64,000 nt of DNA from Proteobacteria bacterium UBA7415 (GTDB lineage: Bacteria > Pseudomonadota > Gammaproteobacteria > Arenicellales > Arenicellaceae), in the NCBI GenBank assembly GCA_002470515.1, contig DKML01000005.1:1-64000 (forward strand). Reading direction: 5' to 3'. Below are positions 23,692 through 33,995 of this stretch, one piece after another; within the stretch, counting starts at the first letter, position 1, and each line of letters begins with the position of its first letter. The notes beneath the pieces were generated by a model. It ran no database searches. It had not been told where the DNA came from and saw only the letters and a list, made by a program, of their open reading frames with translations. The position numbers and the translations under genes are program-made.

Positions 23692-25479
23692 GTGACTGGC
23701 GATTATAAAATTATTGATCACTCATTCGACGTTGTTGTTGTGGGTGCAGGTGGTGCGGGATTACGCGCTACGTTTGGGATGGCAGCAGCAGGGCTTTCAA
23801 CAGCTTGCCTAAGCAAAGTTTTTCCAACCCGAAGTCACACCGTTGCCGCTCAAGGCGGCATGAGTGCTGCACTTGGGAATATGGGTGAGGACGATTGGCG
23901 TTTCCACATGTACGACACCGTTAAGGGTTCAGATTGGTTGGGCGACCAAGACTCAATAGAGTATATGTGTCGCAATGCACCGGCAGCGGTTTATGAATTA
24001 GAGCATTACGGAGTGCCTTTTTCGCGTACTGAGGAGGGTAAGATCTATCAGCGTGCCTTTGGTGGAATGACCACTCATTACGGTGAAGGACAAGCGTTAC
24101 GTACTTGCGCGGCGGCTGATCGAACAGGTCACGCGATTCTGCATACCTTGTACCAGCAAGCACTTAAGCATGAAGCACAGTTTTTCATTGAGTTTTTTGC
24201 ACTTGATCTCATCATGGAAGACGGTGAATGTCGTGGTGTGATCGCCATCGATATGGCAACTGGATTTATTCATCGGTACCGTGCGAAACAAGTTGTGCTT
24301 GCTACTGGCGGATATGGCCGAGCTTACTTTTCGTGCACATCGGCCCACACGTGTACTGGTGATGGTAATGCGATGGTTTTACGCGCTGGTCTACCATTGC
24401 AAGATATGGAGTTTGTGCAGTTTCACCCAACCGGTATCTACGGAGCAGGGTGCTTGATTACCGAAGGTGCACGAGGCGAAGGTGGTTACTTGACCAACTC
24501 TGAAGGCGAGCGGTTTATGGAGCGCTATGCGCCCAACGCAAAAGATTTAGCGTCGCGCGATGTCGTGAGTCGGTCAATGACTATCGAGATTAACGAAGGA
24601 CGCGGAGTAGGGCCAGAAGCGGATCATATATATTTACATTTAGAACACCTTGGTGCAGATCTGTTAGAAGATCGTCTGCCAGGTATTTCTGAATCGGCTA
24701 AGATCTTTGCAGGCGTGGATGTAACTAAAGATCCAATCCCAGTTCTGCCAACAGTGCATTATAATATGGGCGGTATTCCAACTAACTATCATGGTGAAGT
24801 TGTTACGCTTAAAGATGGCAATCCTGATGCGGTTGTACCAGGACTCATGGCCATTGGTGAAGCTGCTTGTGTATCTGTACACGGAGCCAACAGACTGGGT
24901 TCTAACTCGTTACTAGATTTGATTGTTTTTGGCCGTGCGGCGGCTTTACGGGCTAAAGAAACTATTGATCCCGAAGCGCCAATTCCAAGCATCTCTGCAG
25001 ATGCTGGCGAAGCAACTATTGCGCGTCTTGACGCGCTGCGAAATTCTACAGGCTCTCGGCGTACTTCTGAAATTCGTTTAGAAATGCAGCGGACTATGCA
25101 GGCACATTGTGCGGTATTCCGAACTGGAGAATCGATGGACGAAGGCGTTAAGAAAATGGCGGCTACAGCAGCGTCATTTGCTGACGTTGGAATTGAAGAT
25201 CGTGGTTTGATTTGGAACACCGATTTAATAGAAACACTAGAGCTTGAGAATTTATTAACTCAAGCTGTTGTTACAATGGAATCGGCTGCGAATCGAGACG
25301 AAAGTCGCGGAGCGCACGCGCGTGACGATATACCTGATCGCGATGACGAAAATTGGATGAAGCACACATTGGCTTGGTGCGACGACAACGACAAAACAAC
25401 CATCGATTATCGACCCGTGCACGACTATACGATGACCGATGATGTTGAGTACATTAAGCCCAAGCCGCGCGTTTACTAA
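23692..25479 (+). CDS. sdhA: Succinate dehydrogenase flavoprotein subunit SdhA
   Basis: The 595-residue protein is a full-length SdhA with a GTG start. It has the dinucleotide motif [19 protein letters not shown] and the covalent-FAD histidine in [17 protein letters not shown]. The substrate loop [10 protein letters not shown], the catalytic Arg in the TEGARGEGG region and [13 protein letters not shown] near the isoalloxazine are also present. It oxidises succinate to fumarate on the cytoplasmic face and passes electrons to SdhB. Flavination is helped by SdhE, whose gene lies downstream, and perhaps by the SdhAF4-like protein upstream. Confidence 0.96.
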   Translation: MTGDYKIIDHSFDVVVVGAGGAGLRATFGMAAAGLSTACLSKVFPTRSHTVAAQGGMSAALGNMGEDDWRFHMYDTVKGSDWLGDQDSIEYMCRNAPAAVYELEHYGVPFSRTEEGKIYQRAFGGMTTHYGEGQALRTCAAADRTGHAILHTLYQQALKHEAQFFIEFFALDLIMEDGECRGVIAIDMATGFIHRYRAKQVVLATGGYGRAYFSCTSAHTCTGDGNAMVLRAGLPLQDMEFVQFHPTGIYGAGCLITEGARGEGGYLTNSEGERFMERYAPNAKDLASRDVVSRSMTIEINEGRGVGPEADHIYLHLEHLGADLLEDRLPGISESAKIFAGVDVTKDPIPVLPTVHYNMGGIPTNYHGEVVTLKDGNPDAVVPGLMAIGEAACVSVHGANRLGSNSLLDLIVFGRAAALRAKETIDPEAPIPSISADAGEATIARLDALRNSTGSRRTSEIRLEMQRTMQAHCAVFRTGESMDEGVKKMAATAASFADVGIEDRGLIWNTDLIETLELENLLTQAVVTMESAANRDESRGAHARDDIPDRDDENWMKHTLAWCDDNDKTTIDYRPVHDYTMTDDVEYIKPKPRVY

Positions 25480-25560
25480 CGATTTACGTATTACGACAGC
25501 ACGAATCAGGATTTATTGATTCGTAAAGCATTTATTTAATTAAAGTTAAAAGGACAAACC

Positions 25561-26346
25561 ATGGCTGAATTTTCCTTACCAAAAAATTCTAAGATCAAAC
25601 CTGGGAAACATTTTCCAGCTCCAGAGGGAGCGAGCAACGTTAAAACATTTAAGGTTTATCGTTGGTCACCAGATGATGATCAGAACCCGCATACAGACAC
25701 CTACGACATCGACATGGATGACTGTGGTCCAATGGTTCTTGATGCGTTAATAAAGATCAAGAACGAGGTTGATCCGAGTTTGACGTTCAGACGCTCTTGC
25801 CGCGAGGGGATTTGCGGCTCATGTGCGATGAACATCGATGGCACCAACACTTTAGCTTGTACCAAGCCTGTAGAAGAGTGTGGTACGCGAGACGTAAAAG
25901 TCTATCCATTGCCACATATGTCAGTCATCAAAGATTTAGTTCCAGATATGACGCATTTTTACGCGCAATACGCGTCGGTTGAGCCTTGGCTTAAAACTAA
26001 AACTCCCGTGTCGCAATCTGCTGAGCGCTTGCAATCCAAAGAAGAGCGTGAACAACTCGACGGTTTGTACGAGTGTATTCTCTGCGCTTGTTGTTCTACT
26101 TCATGTCCAAGTTACTGGTGGAATAGCGATAAATATTTAGGCCCTGCAATCTTACTGCAATCTTATCGTTGGCTTGCAGACAGTCGAGATGAAGCAACGG
26201 GTGAGCGTTTAGACCAATTGGAAGACCCATTTAAGCTGTACCGTTGTCATACGATTATGAATTGCACGAATACATGTCCTAAGGGTTTGAATCCGGGCAA
26301 GGCGATTAGTGAGATTAAAAAGCTTATCGCTGAGCGGTCAATGTAA
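25561..26346 (+). CDS. sdhB: Succinate dehydrogenase iron-sulfur subunit SdhB
   Basis: The 261-residue protein has the three cluster sites of Sdh[13 protein letters not shown] with a later Cys for [2Fe-2S], [16 protein letters not shown] for [4Fe-4S], and [17 protein letters not shown] completing the [3Fe-4S] and [4Fe-4S] ligands. It carries electrons from FAD to quinone in complex II. AAAAGGAC lies just before the ATG. A 9-bp inverted repeat without a T run (26356-26398) follows the stop. Confidence 0.96.
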   Translation: MAEFSLPKNSKIKPGKHFPAPEGASNVKTFKVYRWSPDDDQNPHTDTYDIDMDDCGPMVLDALIKIKNEVDPSLTFRRSCREGICGSCAMNIDGTNTLACTKPVEECGTRDVKVYPLPHMSVIKDLVPDMTHFYAQYASVEPWLKTKTPVSQSAERLQSKEEREQLDGLYECILCACCSTSCPSYWWNSDKYLGPAILLQSYRWLADSRDEATGERLDQLEDPFKLYRCHTIMNCTNTCPKGLNPGKAISEIKKLIAERSM

Positions 26347-26546
26347 ACTCTAAAACAGAACCGCTGTCTGTCATATGGAATGTAGGCCGGCGGTTCTGAA
26401 TGATTAGTTGGCTTGTACTTTGAGCGGATCTATATCTAACTAGTTTATACGGTACGACGTTTGTAACATAAGCCGCAGCGTTTGCTTGTCGAGCATGCTC
26501 TTCCCTTTACAAATCACATTAGTTAACAGTGCGTTTATCCATTTCG

Positions 26547-26810
26547 ATGACAGATACCCCAACTCAGCCAATGCATCCACGCCAATTAGTTTGGCGTTGT
26601 AGGCGCGGTATTCGCGAGCTTGACGTTTTGTTTGGTGGTTTTCTAGAGACTCAATATCCAACCTTGAGTGATGAGCGCAAACTGTCATTTGAGTTGCTAC
26701 TCGAAGAGCAAGACCCGCTAATCATGGACTGGTTGTTTGGTCGCAGTGCGCCGGATAACCAGCGCTTAATCGACATGATTGGACTCTTGAAACGCCAAGC
26801 AGGTTTGTAG
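26547..26810 (+). CDS. sdhE: SdhE, FAD assembly factor of succinate dehydrogenase
   Basis: I place the start at ATG 26547 rather than a GTG six codons earlier. The 87-residue helical protein has the RGxRE motif (RRGIRELD) that defines the SdhE/YgfY family and contacts SdhA, and the GGFLETQYPTLS and MDWLFGR stretches. SdhE promotes covalent attachment of FAD to SdhA. Its place after sdhB fits. A minor 5' gap of 200 bases suggests either read-through or its own promoter. Confidence 0.88.
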   Translation: MTDTPTQPMHPRQLVWRCRRGIRELDVLFGGFLETQYPTLSDERKLSFELLLEEQDPLIMDWLFGRSAPDNQRLIDMIGLLKRQAGL

Positions 26811-26941
26811 AAAGCTAGTAATTGATATAAGCGGCGACAGTTTTGATTCGCAATGAAACACCTACTTTCAGCACTATCTCCCTTTTGTACTATCCTGCTC
26901 TTGTGCTGACCAGTTGCCCTATAACCTTGACGCTAGAACAC

Positions 26942-27889
26942 CTATTTATTTATGTTAGCGGGGCCTTCGCTAAACGATTTAACGATCATTTTCGCTAAGA
27001 AAGAATGCAGTGGCGAGTTTTTAGTTCGTACATGCTGCACTAACGATAGAGCGTCAATTTTCAGGTTGATTAAATCTTCCAAAGGTTTGGATATAAAATT
27101 TTCGCTCACGAGTTTAACGTCCATCAATCGATCCGACCCAATCATGAGCATATCTGTTTCGCGCAATGTCTCTAAACATACGAGTAGATTAGTACTTAAA
27201 AAAGGTACATTAGACAATATTCCAAACGAAGCAAATAGTTTGCGGATTTCTTCCTTAGTTGACTCAAAGTTAGGGAAGTAAACGGCCATGTGCTGATATT
27301 GGCGTCGTTGCTCAAGTGTCACGTGTTCTACCTTGGCGAGCGGGTGATCGTTACGCATATACAGCACAGGCTTAATGCTCATCAACCTCTGAGTTACCAT
27401 GTCGTCATCGAATTTATTCTTTGCGACAATAGCGAAATCTAAGCTACCAGAGCGTAGCCGATCTTCCCACTTATCATCAATCTGCTGACTGATTAGCATC
27501 ACTTTAGGCGCTTCTTGACGCAAAGTGTCGATAAATCGTGGAAAACCAACGCTTGCCGATGTGCCGAGTGTGGCGAGAGAGATGGTGGCGGGGGTGTTAG
27601 TCGGATCAAACTCCTGATTGCTAACGATTAGCTCCGTTAACTCGCCTAAAATTTTATTGACGGGGCCCTCTAACTCAAGAGTCTTCGCTGTTGGCGTTAA
27701 ACCGTGCGAAGAACGAATAAATAGATCGTCTTCTAGTAGGTTGCGTAAGCGATTAAGCGTTTTGCTCATCGCAGGTTGCGTAACAAACAACCTCTCAGCG
27801 GCACGCGTTACGTTTCGCTCTTGAATGAGCACTTGCAAGGCGACGAGCAGGTTGAGGTCGATTCTGGATAAGGGGTCTTGCATTGGCAT
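26942..27889 (-). CDS. LysR-family transcriptional regulator
   Basis: The 315-residue protein has a LysR winged helix at residues 9-68 (LNLLVALQVLIQERNVTRAA, TQPAMSKTLNRLR), typical of the NahR/LeuO-type branch, then an effector domain to residue 310. No target can be read from the position. It lies 83 bases after nadB on the same strand and convergent with sdhE, so it may be read from the nadB transcript or its own promoter. The effector is unknown. Confidence 0.85.
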   Translation of the reverse strand: MPMQDPLSRIDLNLLVALQVLIQERNVTRAAERLFVTQPAMSKTLNRLRNLLEDDLFIRSSHGLTPTAKTLELEGPVNKILGELTELIVSNQEFDPTNTPATISLATLGTSASVGFPRFIDTLRQEAPKVMLISQQIDDKWEDRLRSGSLDFAIVAKNKFDDDMVTQRLMSIKPVLYMRNDHPLAKVEHVTLEQRRQYQHMAVYFPNFESTKEEIRKLFASFGILSNVPFLSTNLLVCLETLRETDMLMIGSDRLMDVKLVSENFISKPLEDLINLKIDALSLVQHVRTKNSPLHSFLAKMIVKSFSEGPANINK

Positions 27890-27972
27890 GGTCTACTTAG
27901 TTTAGTGGCGACAATCAGCGGCTCTGTATTTCAAACAACAGATGGGCAAATAAGCGTAATTGTATTTTGTAG

Positions 27973-29628
27973 TTAAGCTAACCATTCTCGTATCGGCGGG
28001 TGAGCTGCAAAATTATTCGGCGTTAAAATGTTGTCTCGTGCAAGTTGTCGAGTTTCTGGGTAGTCGAGAGTGTAGTGTAAGCCGCGACTTTCTTTACGGT
28101 TGAGTGCGCATTCGATAGTCAGTTCAGCCACTGTTGCTAGGTTACGCAACTCAATCAGGTCATTGTTGACTCTAAAGTTTCCGTAATACTCAATAATCTC
28201 TTCTTGGAGTAGCTCTACACGGTTGCGTGCGCGTTTTAATCGGTTATCTGTGCGTACTATGCCTACATAATCCCACATGAAGCGACGTAGCTCATCCCAG
28301 TTATGCGAAACCACAATTTGTTCGTCCGGATTACTAACTTGGCTTTCATCCCACTTCGGCAAGGAAGGAATCGTAATGTCATCTTTTCGCAAGCGTTTAC
28401 GAATATCTTTTGCAGCGCTCTTAGCGATAACTAAGCACTCTAAAAGGGAATTGCTAGCTAGGCGATTTGCGCCATGCAGGCCAGTACAACTTGATTCACC
28501 TACAGCATAAAGCCGTTTTAGGTCGGTACGACCTTTTGTATCGGTCAATATGCCACCACACGTGTAATGTGCCGCAGGGACGACTGGAATCGAGCCCGCA
28601 GTCATATCGTATCCAAACTTCTCGCAACTCGCCGCAATATTCGGAAAATGTTCAAGAATAAATTCCTTCGGTCTATGGCTGATATCAAGATAGACCGAAT
28701 CAAAACCACCTTTCTTCATTTCATAGTCAATTGCGCGAGCCACAATGTCGCGCGGCGCTAACTCTGCTTGTGGATGGTGTGCATCCATAAAACGTTCGCC
28801 GTTGGGCAATTTCAGCAGACCGCCTTCACCGCGAACCGCTTCAGAAATAAGCGAACCTTTCGCGTAAGGATGAAATAGGCAAGTGGGATGGAATTGTACA
28901 AACTCCATATTGGCAATACGGCAACCTGCACGCCATGCCATAGCAATACCGTCGCCTGTAGATGTGTCTGGATTGGTTGAGTATAAATAAGCCTTTGAAG
29001 CGCCACCCGTCGACAGAATTACAGCGCGAGCGCCAAACGTTTTAACCTTTTTTTCTTTTATATCAAGCGCATACGCGCCAAAGCAGCGTGAACTCTTATT
29101 GGTTCGGAGCTTTTCTGATGTAATTAAGTCAATTGCAATGTGATGTTCAAATATCTGCACATTGGGTAATTGGCGAACGTTTTCTTCTAAGGTGGTCTCA
29201 ACTTCTCTACCGGTCGCGTCCTTCGCGTGGATCACTCGTCGGTGCGAATGACCACCTTCCTTAGTTAAATGATATTCGCCGTCTTGTCCGTCGTATTCTC
29301 GTCCTTCGCTAACCGTAAATTTGACACCTTTTTTAATTAGCCAGTTGATTGCCGAAGGTGCGCCCTCAACCACTTTACGAACCGTTTTGTCTTTGCATAG
29401 ACTAGCACCAGCGACATGGGTGTCGTCGATGTGCGCTTCAAAGTTATCGTCGTCGTCTAAAACGGCCGCTATTCCCCCTTGGGCGTATAGACTAGATCCT
29501 TCGTTTAATTCGCTTTTAGACAGGATCGTAATCGACAAATCCTCGTCTGCTAGGCGCAGCGCGAGGCTTAATCCGGCAACGCCGCCGCCGATGATTAGAA
29601 CGTCTGATATTAGGTTATCTGTGGCCAT
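27973..29628 (-). CDS. nadB: L-aspartate oxidase NadB
   Basis: The 551-residue flavoprotein oxidises L-aspartate to iminoaspartate, the first step of de novo NAD synthesis, in the cytoplasm. Visible are the FAD motif LIIGGGVAGLSLALRLAD, SSLYAQGGIAAV (no covalent His, as expected for NadB), ATGREVETTLEENV, FHPTCLF, and TGLHGANRLASNSLLECLV. The C-terminal helical domain contains the family's R.ESRGLHYTLDYP. It is divergent from lepA with ~290 bases between, which hold both promoters. nadA and nadC are not in the window. Confidence 0.95.
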   Translation of the reverse strand: MATDNLISDVLIIGGGVAGLSLALRLADEDLSITILSKSELNEGSSLYAQGGIAAVLDDDDNFEAHIDDTHVAGASLCKDKTVRKVVEGAPSAINWLIKKGVKFTVSEGREYDGQDGEYHLTKEGGHSHRRVIHAKDATGREVETTLEENVRQLPNVQIFEHHIAIDLITSEKLRTNKSSRCFGAYALDIKEKKVKTFGARAVILSTGGASKAYLYSTNPDTSTGDGIAMAWRAGCRIANMEFVQFHPTCLFHPYAKGSLISEAVRGEGGLLKLPNGERFMDAHHPQAELAPRDIVARAIDYEMKKGGFDSVYLDISHRPKEFILEHFPNIAASCEKFGYDMTAGSIPVVPAAHYTCGGILTDTKGRTDLKRLYAVGESSCTGLHGANRLASNSLLECLVIAKSAAKDIRKRLRKDDITIPSLPKWDESQVSNPDEQIVVSHNWDELRRFMWDYVGIVRTDNRLKRARNRVELLQEEIIEYYGNFRVNNDLIELRNLATVAELTIECALNRKESRGLHYTLDYPETRQLARDNILTPNNFAAHPPIREWLA

Positions 29629-29917
29629 AGCCTTTGCTTCTCGCTGCGTGATGATCTATCTCTAGTGCTTTGTGTAGTATAGCAAGCTATTGGCTGGGCT
29701 GGTGTCTTCAAAATGGAAGAGAATGCGTCGGCTAACCGTGCATTTATACATCGTGTTTGCACTACCACTTTGGTAGACTTACGCGTTGTTTCGGCCTGTG
29801 CTTGGAAATTCGCCTTTTTTGAACTGCAGAGCGATGTTAATAAGTAAGGTACGACACAGCTAAAACTCATGCCCCTTAAACAGGGCACTCACAAAATCCA
29901 CTCTAGTTAGAGCCAGA

Positions 29918-31723
29918 ATGCCTCACGATATTTCAAAAATCCGCAACTTTTCCATCATCGCTCATATCGACCACGGTAAGTCGACGCTAGCCGATCGGTT
30001 CATTAGCGTATGCGGCGGGCTTACCAACCGCGAGATGGCTGAGCAAGTGCTCGACTCTATGGACATTGAGCGAGAACGGGGCATTACGATTAAAGCGCAA
30101 AGTGTCGCTCTATTATTTACCGCCAAAGATGGGGTGACGTATCAACTCAATATGATTGATACACCAGGTCATGTTGACTTTTCCTATGAGGTATCACGCT
30201 CTTTAACGGCGTGTGAGGGTGCCATATTGGTGGTTGATGCGTCGCAAGGCGTAGAAGCACAAACTGTGGCCAACTGCTACACAGCAGTTGATCTGGGTCT
30301 TGAAGTACTACCCGTATTGAATAAAATTGACCTGCCTGCCGCTGATGTTGATCGTGTCTGCGAAGAAATAGAGGAAGTGGTTGGCATTGATTGCTCAAGA
30401 GCTTTGCATGTGAGCGCCAAGACTGGACTAGGTGTAGAAGAGCTACTTGAACAAATTGTGACAGATCTACCTGCCCCAAAAGGTGATATGGATGCGCCTC
30501 TATCCGCCTTGATTATGGATTCATGGTTTGATAACTACCTTGGTGTAGTCACCTTGATTCGCATTGTGCAGGGCAAGATCACCAAACGCGATAAAATTAA
30601 AATTTTGTCGACGGGTGCTGAGTATCCAGTTGAGGATCTCGGAGTGTTTACTCCAAAGCGACAATCAAGAGATCATTTGCTGGTTGGCGAAGTAGGTTAT
30701 TTAATTTCCGGTGTTAAAGACATTACTGGCGCAAAAGTAGGGGACACAATTACGTTTGCCAAGCATGGTGACGAAAACCCATTGCCAGGCTTTAAAGAGG
30801 TTCAACCTCGAGTTTTTGCAGGGCTCTATCCGATCAATTCTGCGGACTATGACTCTTTTAGAGACGCTTTGGGCAAACTTCGCTTGAACGACGCGTCATT
30901 AGTTTATGAGCCAGAGGTGTCGGACGCACTTGGTTTAGGGTTTCGCTGCGGCTTCTTAGGTATGCTCCACATGGAAATCGTACAAGAACGCTTAGAGCGA
31001 GAGTACGACATGGACTTGATTACTACGGCGCCGACCGTGGTTTATCAAGTGCTGTTAAAAAGTGGCGACGTTATCTCGGTTGATAACCCCTCGGCATTGC
31101 CGGATCTTTCCAGAGTTGAGGAAATTCGAGAGCCTATCATCGATGCCAATATGTTGATGCCTGCCGAATACATCGGCGCTGTAATGACGTTATGTATTGA
31201 AAAACGTGGTATCCAAAAAAACATTCAGTATCTTGGTCGCCAAGTAATGCTGCACTTTGAGTTGCCACTGAATGAAGTGGTGATGGACTTCTTCGACCGG
31301 CTCAAGTCTGTGAGCCGAGGTTATGCGTCTCTGGATTACAGCATTAAGGAATATCGAACTACTGATATGGTTAAGGTTGAAGTGCTTATTAATGGTGAGA
31401 GCGTTGACCCACTTGCGATTTTGGTACATAGAGAACAGTCTATTTACCGTGGTCGTGACTTAGTGAAGCGTATGCGCGAATTAATTCCACGACAGATGTT
31501 CGATGTCGCCATCCAAGCTACGATAGGCTCGAAAGTTATTGCACGAGAAACCGTTAAGGCTTTGCGTAAAAACGTGACTGCTAAATGTTATGGCGGCGAC
31601 CTTTCAAGAAAACGTAAGTTGTTAGAAAAACAAAAAGAAGGTAAAAAACGCATGAAGCAAATTGGTTCTGTGGAGATACCACAGGAAGCGTTTTTGGCCG
31701 TACTCAAAACGACTGGAGATTAG
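29918..31723 (+). CDS. lepA: Elongation factor 4 (LepA)
   Basis: The 601-residue translational GTPase has all G motifs ([31 protein letters not shown]). Domain II and the LepA-specific C-terminal domain follow, with [20 protein letters not shown] and [20 protein letters not shown]. LepA acts on stalled or assembling ribosomes. It heads the lepA-lepB-DUF4845-rnc-era-recO-pdxJ cluster and ends 6 bases before lepB. Confidence 0.96.
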   Translation: MPHDISKIRNFSIIAHIDHGKSTLADRFISVCGGLTNREMAEQVLDSMDIERERGITIKAQSVALLFTAKDGVTYQLNMIDTPGHVDFSYEVSRSLTACEGAILVVDASQGVEAQTVANCYTAVDLGLEVLPVLNKIDLPAADVDRVCEEIEEVVGIDCSRALHVSAKTGLGVEELLEQIVTDLPAPKGDMDAPLSALIMDSWFDNYLGVVTLIRIVQGKITKRDKIKILSTGAEYPVEDLGVFTPKRQSRDHLLVGEVGYLISGVKDITGAKVGDTITFAKHGDENPLPGFKEVQPRVFAGLYPINSADYDSFRDALGKLRLNDASLVYEPEVSDALGLGFRCGFLGMLHMEIVQERLEREYDMDLITTAPTVVYQVLLKSGDVISVDNPSALPDLSRVEEIREPIIDANMLMPAEYIGAVMTLCIEKRGIQKNIQYLGRQVMLHFELPLNEVVMDFFDRLKSVSRGYASLDYSIKEYRTTDMVKVEVLINGESVDPLAILVHREQSIYRGRDLVKRMRELIPRQMFDVAIQATIGSKVIARETVKALRKNVTAKCYGGDLSRKRKLLEKQKEGKKRMKQIGSVEIPQEAFLAVLKTTGD

Positions 31724-31729
31724 ATCGGT

Positions 31730-32545
31730 ATGTTATTTGAAAAGATTTTATTTGGGATCACCTTGGTGTGCCTCCTTACTATACTATTCTGTCGCTGGGT
31801 AGTGCCGTCTTTGTCTAAACGAGAACTCGAGCCCTGGTACCTGGATTGGGCGAGATCACTCTTTCCCGTTTTCGCAATCGTCTTTCTGTTGCGCGGTTTT
31901 GTGGCTGAGCCGTTTCGGATTCCGTCTGGGTCTATGCTCCCCACGTTGGAGATTGGTGATTTTATTTTAGTCAATAAGTTCACGTACGGACTTCGCTTGC
32001 CGATCGTTTACGATAAGGTTGTTGAGATAAGCACCCCGGAACGTGGCGATATCGTTGTTTTTCGTTACCCTCTAGACAATCAAACGAGCTACATTAAGCG
32101 ACTGGTCGGTGTTCCTGGCGATCAGATTGATGTTATGGGTCGCGCGTTGTTTGTTAACGGTGTGCAGGTTTATGCGCAAGCGACAGATAGTTATACACCA
32201 GCAGCAGACTCGCTTCACGAACAGCAATTGCAATACTTACCAAGAGATAACGGTTACGCCAAGTTCTCAGCAATTTTTTCCCAGCGTTCTAAGTTTGACC
32301 GGCGTTCACAGACCTTTACTGTGCCAGAAGGGCAGTTTTTCATGATGGGGGATAATCGCGACAACAGCGCCGATAGTCGAGCGTGGGGAATGGTTCCTGA
32401 AGAGAATATAGTAGGCAAGGCATTTTTCGTTTGGATGCATTACGATACGCGTGCTGCTGGTGATGGTTTTGATTGGACCAGAATAGGAACGAGCATTAGT
32501 GCAGAGATAGAGCAGAGTACGCCGGTTGAGGCGATGGTTCGGTAG
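31730..32545 (+). CDS. lepB: Signal peptidase I (LepB)
   Basis: The 271-residue inner-membrane serine protease removes signal peptides from exported proteins. It has two N-terminal membrane segments. The catalytic Ser lies in FRIPSGSMLPTLEIGDFILV, the catalytic Lys in YIKRLVGVPGD, and box E is MGDNRDNSADSRAWG. It is directly downstream of lepA, the classical operon order. Confidence 0.95.
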   Translation: MLFEKILFGITLVCLLTILFCRWVVPSLSKRELEPWYLDWARSLFPVFAIVFLLRGFVAEPFRIPSGSMLPTLEIGDFILVNKFTYGLRLPIVYDKVVEISTPERGDIVVFRYPLDNQTSYIKRLVGVPGDQIDVMGRALFVNGVQVYAQATDSYTPAADSLHEQQLQYLPRDNGYAKFSAIFSQRSKFDRRSQTFTVPEGQFFMMGDNRDNSADSRAWGMVPEENIVGKAFFVWMHYDTRAAGDGFDWTRIGTSISAEIEQSTPVEAMVR

Positions 32546-32710
32546 TTCAGGCATTTTTAATTGAGCGCAATTATACGACCTAGAGGGCTTAAGGCTGTAT
32601 AGAGTGCTCTGGACTGTCGAAAGACTGGTTGTAAACAGTGCGGATTCACTTGGTAGCAAGCGAGCTTCTTTGATAAAGTGACGTCATAGTTATTTAGTAA
32701 GGATATTGTC

Positions 32711-33112
32711 ATGCGAAAAGCACCGTTTAAGTCGACTAGAAATCAAGCAGGATGGACGTTCTGGAGCTTGCTCTTCATTTCGGCACTGGGTGTTTTTACG
32801 GCTTACATTGTTATGCAGATGGTTCCAGTATACGCAATGAACGCTAACATCAAGAATGCTATGGAGCTCAGCGTAGAGGAGATGGATCTGCGTCGTGTTA
32901 CCCGTGCACAAATTGTTCGCGGTATGCAGCAGCAACTCTATCTAGATAGTTCACACAAAGTACTGGACTACAAAAAAGATCTAAAAATACAACGATCGCG
33001 CGACCAGCTTATAATAGAGACAAAGTATCAAAGTGAAGTCCCGATCTTTAATAATATCTCTCTTTTATTCAAGTTCGACAATCGAGTGGAACGCGATTTA
33101 CCCGGCAATTAA
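32711..33112 (+). CDS. DUF4845 membrane protein
   Basis: The 133-residue protein has one N-terminal membrane helix (residues ~15-40, with AGWTFWSLLFISALGVFTAY) and a small periplasmic domain, as expected for DUF4845. The family sits between lepB and rnc in many gammaproteobacteria and its function is unknown. An AAGGAT ribosome site precedes the ATG. A structural resemblance to a pseudopilin-like start is superficial; no prepilin Gly-Phe-Glu site is present. Confidence 0.82.
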   Translation: MRKAPFKSTRNQAGWTFWSLLFISALGVFTAYIVMQMVPVYAMNANIKNAMELSVEEMDLRRVTRAQIVRGMQQQLYLDSSHKVLDYKKDLKIQRSRDQLIIETKYQSEVPIFNNISLLFKFDNRVERDLPGN

Positions 33113-33178
33113 TATACATCGCTCGACGTTATTTTCTATCAGGGCGATACACTCTCATTTGCACGTTCACTGACCTTG

Positions 33179-33206
33179 ACACCCAACTAACTTAACACCC
33201 AACTAA
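33179..33206. repeat. Two 12-bp direct repeats just upstream of rnc
   Basis: ACACCCAACTAA occurs at 33179-33190 and 33195-33206, ending 13 bases before the rnc start. It is a short tandem-type duplication in the leader. Confidence 0.6.
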
Positions 33207-33218
33207 GCTATTAAGACA

Positions 33219-33893
33219 ATGAATCGCTTTGCACGTTTAATGAAGGGGTTAGGTCACACCTTCGAAAACCCCACGTTGCTGGAGCTTGCGTTGACGCACC
33301 GTTCAAAGAGTGCACAAAACTACGAGCGTATGGAGTTTCTGGGCGATAGTATTTTGGGTTTTGTTATTGCGGAATGGTTATTTAATCAATTTGACGAGTT
33401 GAGTGAAGGTAAGTTAAGTCGAATGCGTTCAAGTTTGGTTAGGCGGGAAACGCTCGCTTTGGTAGCTCGAAACTTAAAAATAGGTGATGCGCTCTTGCTT
33501 GGCGAAGGAGAACTTAAGAGTGGCGGCTTTGATCGAGATTCTATTCTTGCCGATTCGGTGGAAAGTATTATTGGGGCAATTTATTTGGACGCAGGATTTG
33601 CAGCTACCGAAAAATTTATCCATACACATTTTGCTGACCTTTTGAGCCAAACAACAGAGCTTAAGTCATTAAAGGACCCCAAAAGCCGCTTACAAGAATT
33701 AATGCAAAAAATGGGTTATCGCTTGCCGAGTTACGTGATCGTAGGAACTAGTGGTCAACACCACGACCAGCTGTTTACCATCGAATGCACTCTCGATGAG
33801 TTGCCTTACGTCGCTCGCGCCACGGCAAAATCGAGACGACAGGCGGAACAAACAGCCGCTAAAGAAATACTGGATACTCATTTCAAAACCTAG
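33219..33893 (+). CDS. rnc: Ribonuclease III
   Basis: The 224-residue enzyme cuts double-stranded RNA in rRNA and mRNA processing. The nuclease signature is RMEFLGDSILGFVIAEWLF, with the metal-binding Glu and Asp, and the second acidic site is DSVESIIGAIYLDAGF. A double-stranded-RNA-binding domain closes the protein (KSRLQELMQKMGYRLPSY, then ARATAKSRRQAEQTAAKEIL). It precedes era as in most proteobacteria. Confidence 0.95.
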   Translation: MNRFARLMKGLGHTFENPTLLELALTHRSKSAQNYERMEFLGDSILGFVIAEWLFNQFDELSEGKLSRMRSSLVRRETLALVARNLKIGDALLLGEGELKSGGFDRDSILADSVESIIGAIYLDAGFAATEKFIHTHFADLLSQTTELKSLKDPKSRLQELMQKMGYRLPSYVIVGTSGQHHDQLFTIECTLDELPYVARATAKSRRQAEQTAAKEILDTHFKT

Positions 33894-33995
33894 TTGATTT
33901 ATCAGCTTAACCTGATTTATACGACACTAGGAAACGCTTGGACGCGTATAATCGCACCGAGTCAACTAGTTACATCAAACGAATAAGGAAACATC

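Noticed and set aside
26356..26398. Terminator after sdhB
   Set aside because: The 9-bp inverted repeat has a 25-base loop and no T run, and sdhE follows downstream.
32711..33112. Pseudopilin-like identity for the DUF4845 protein because of its N-terminal helix
   Set aside because: No Gly-Phe/Glu+5 prepilin site; its place between lepB and rnc fits DUF4845.
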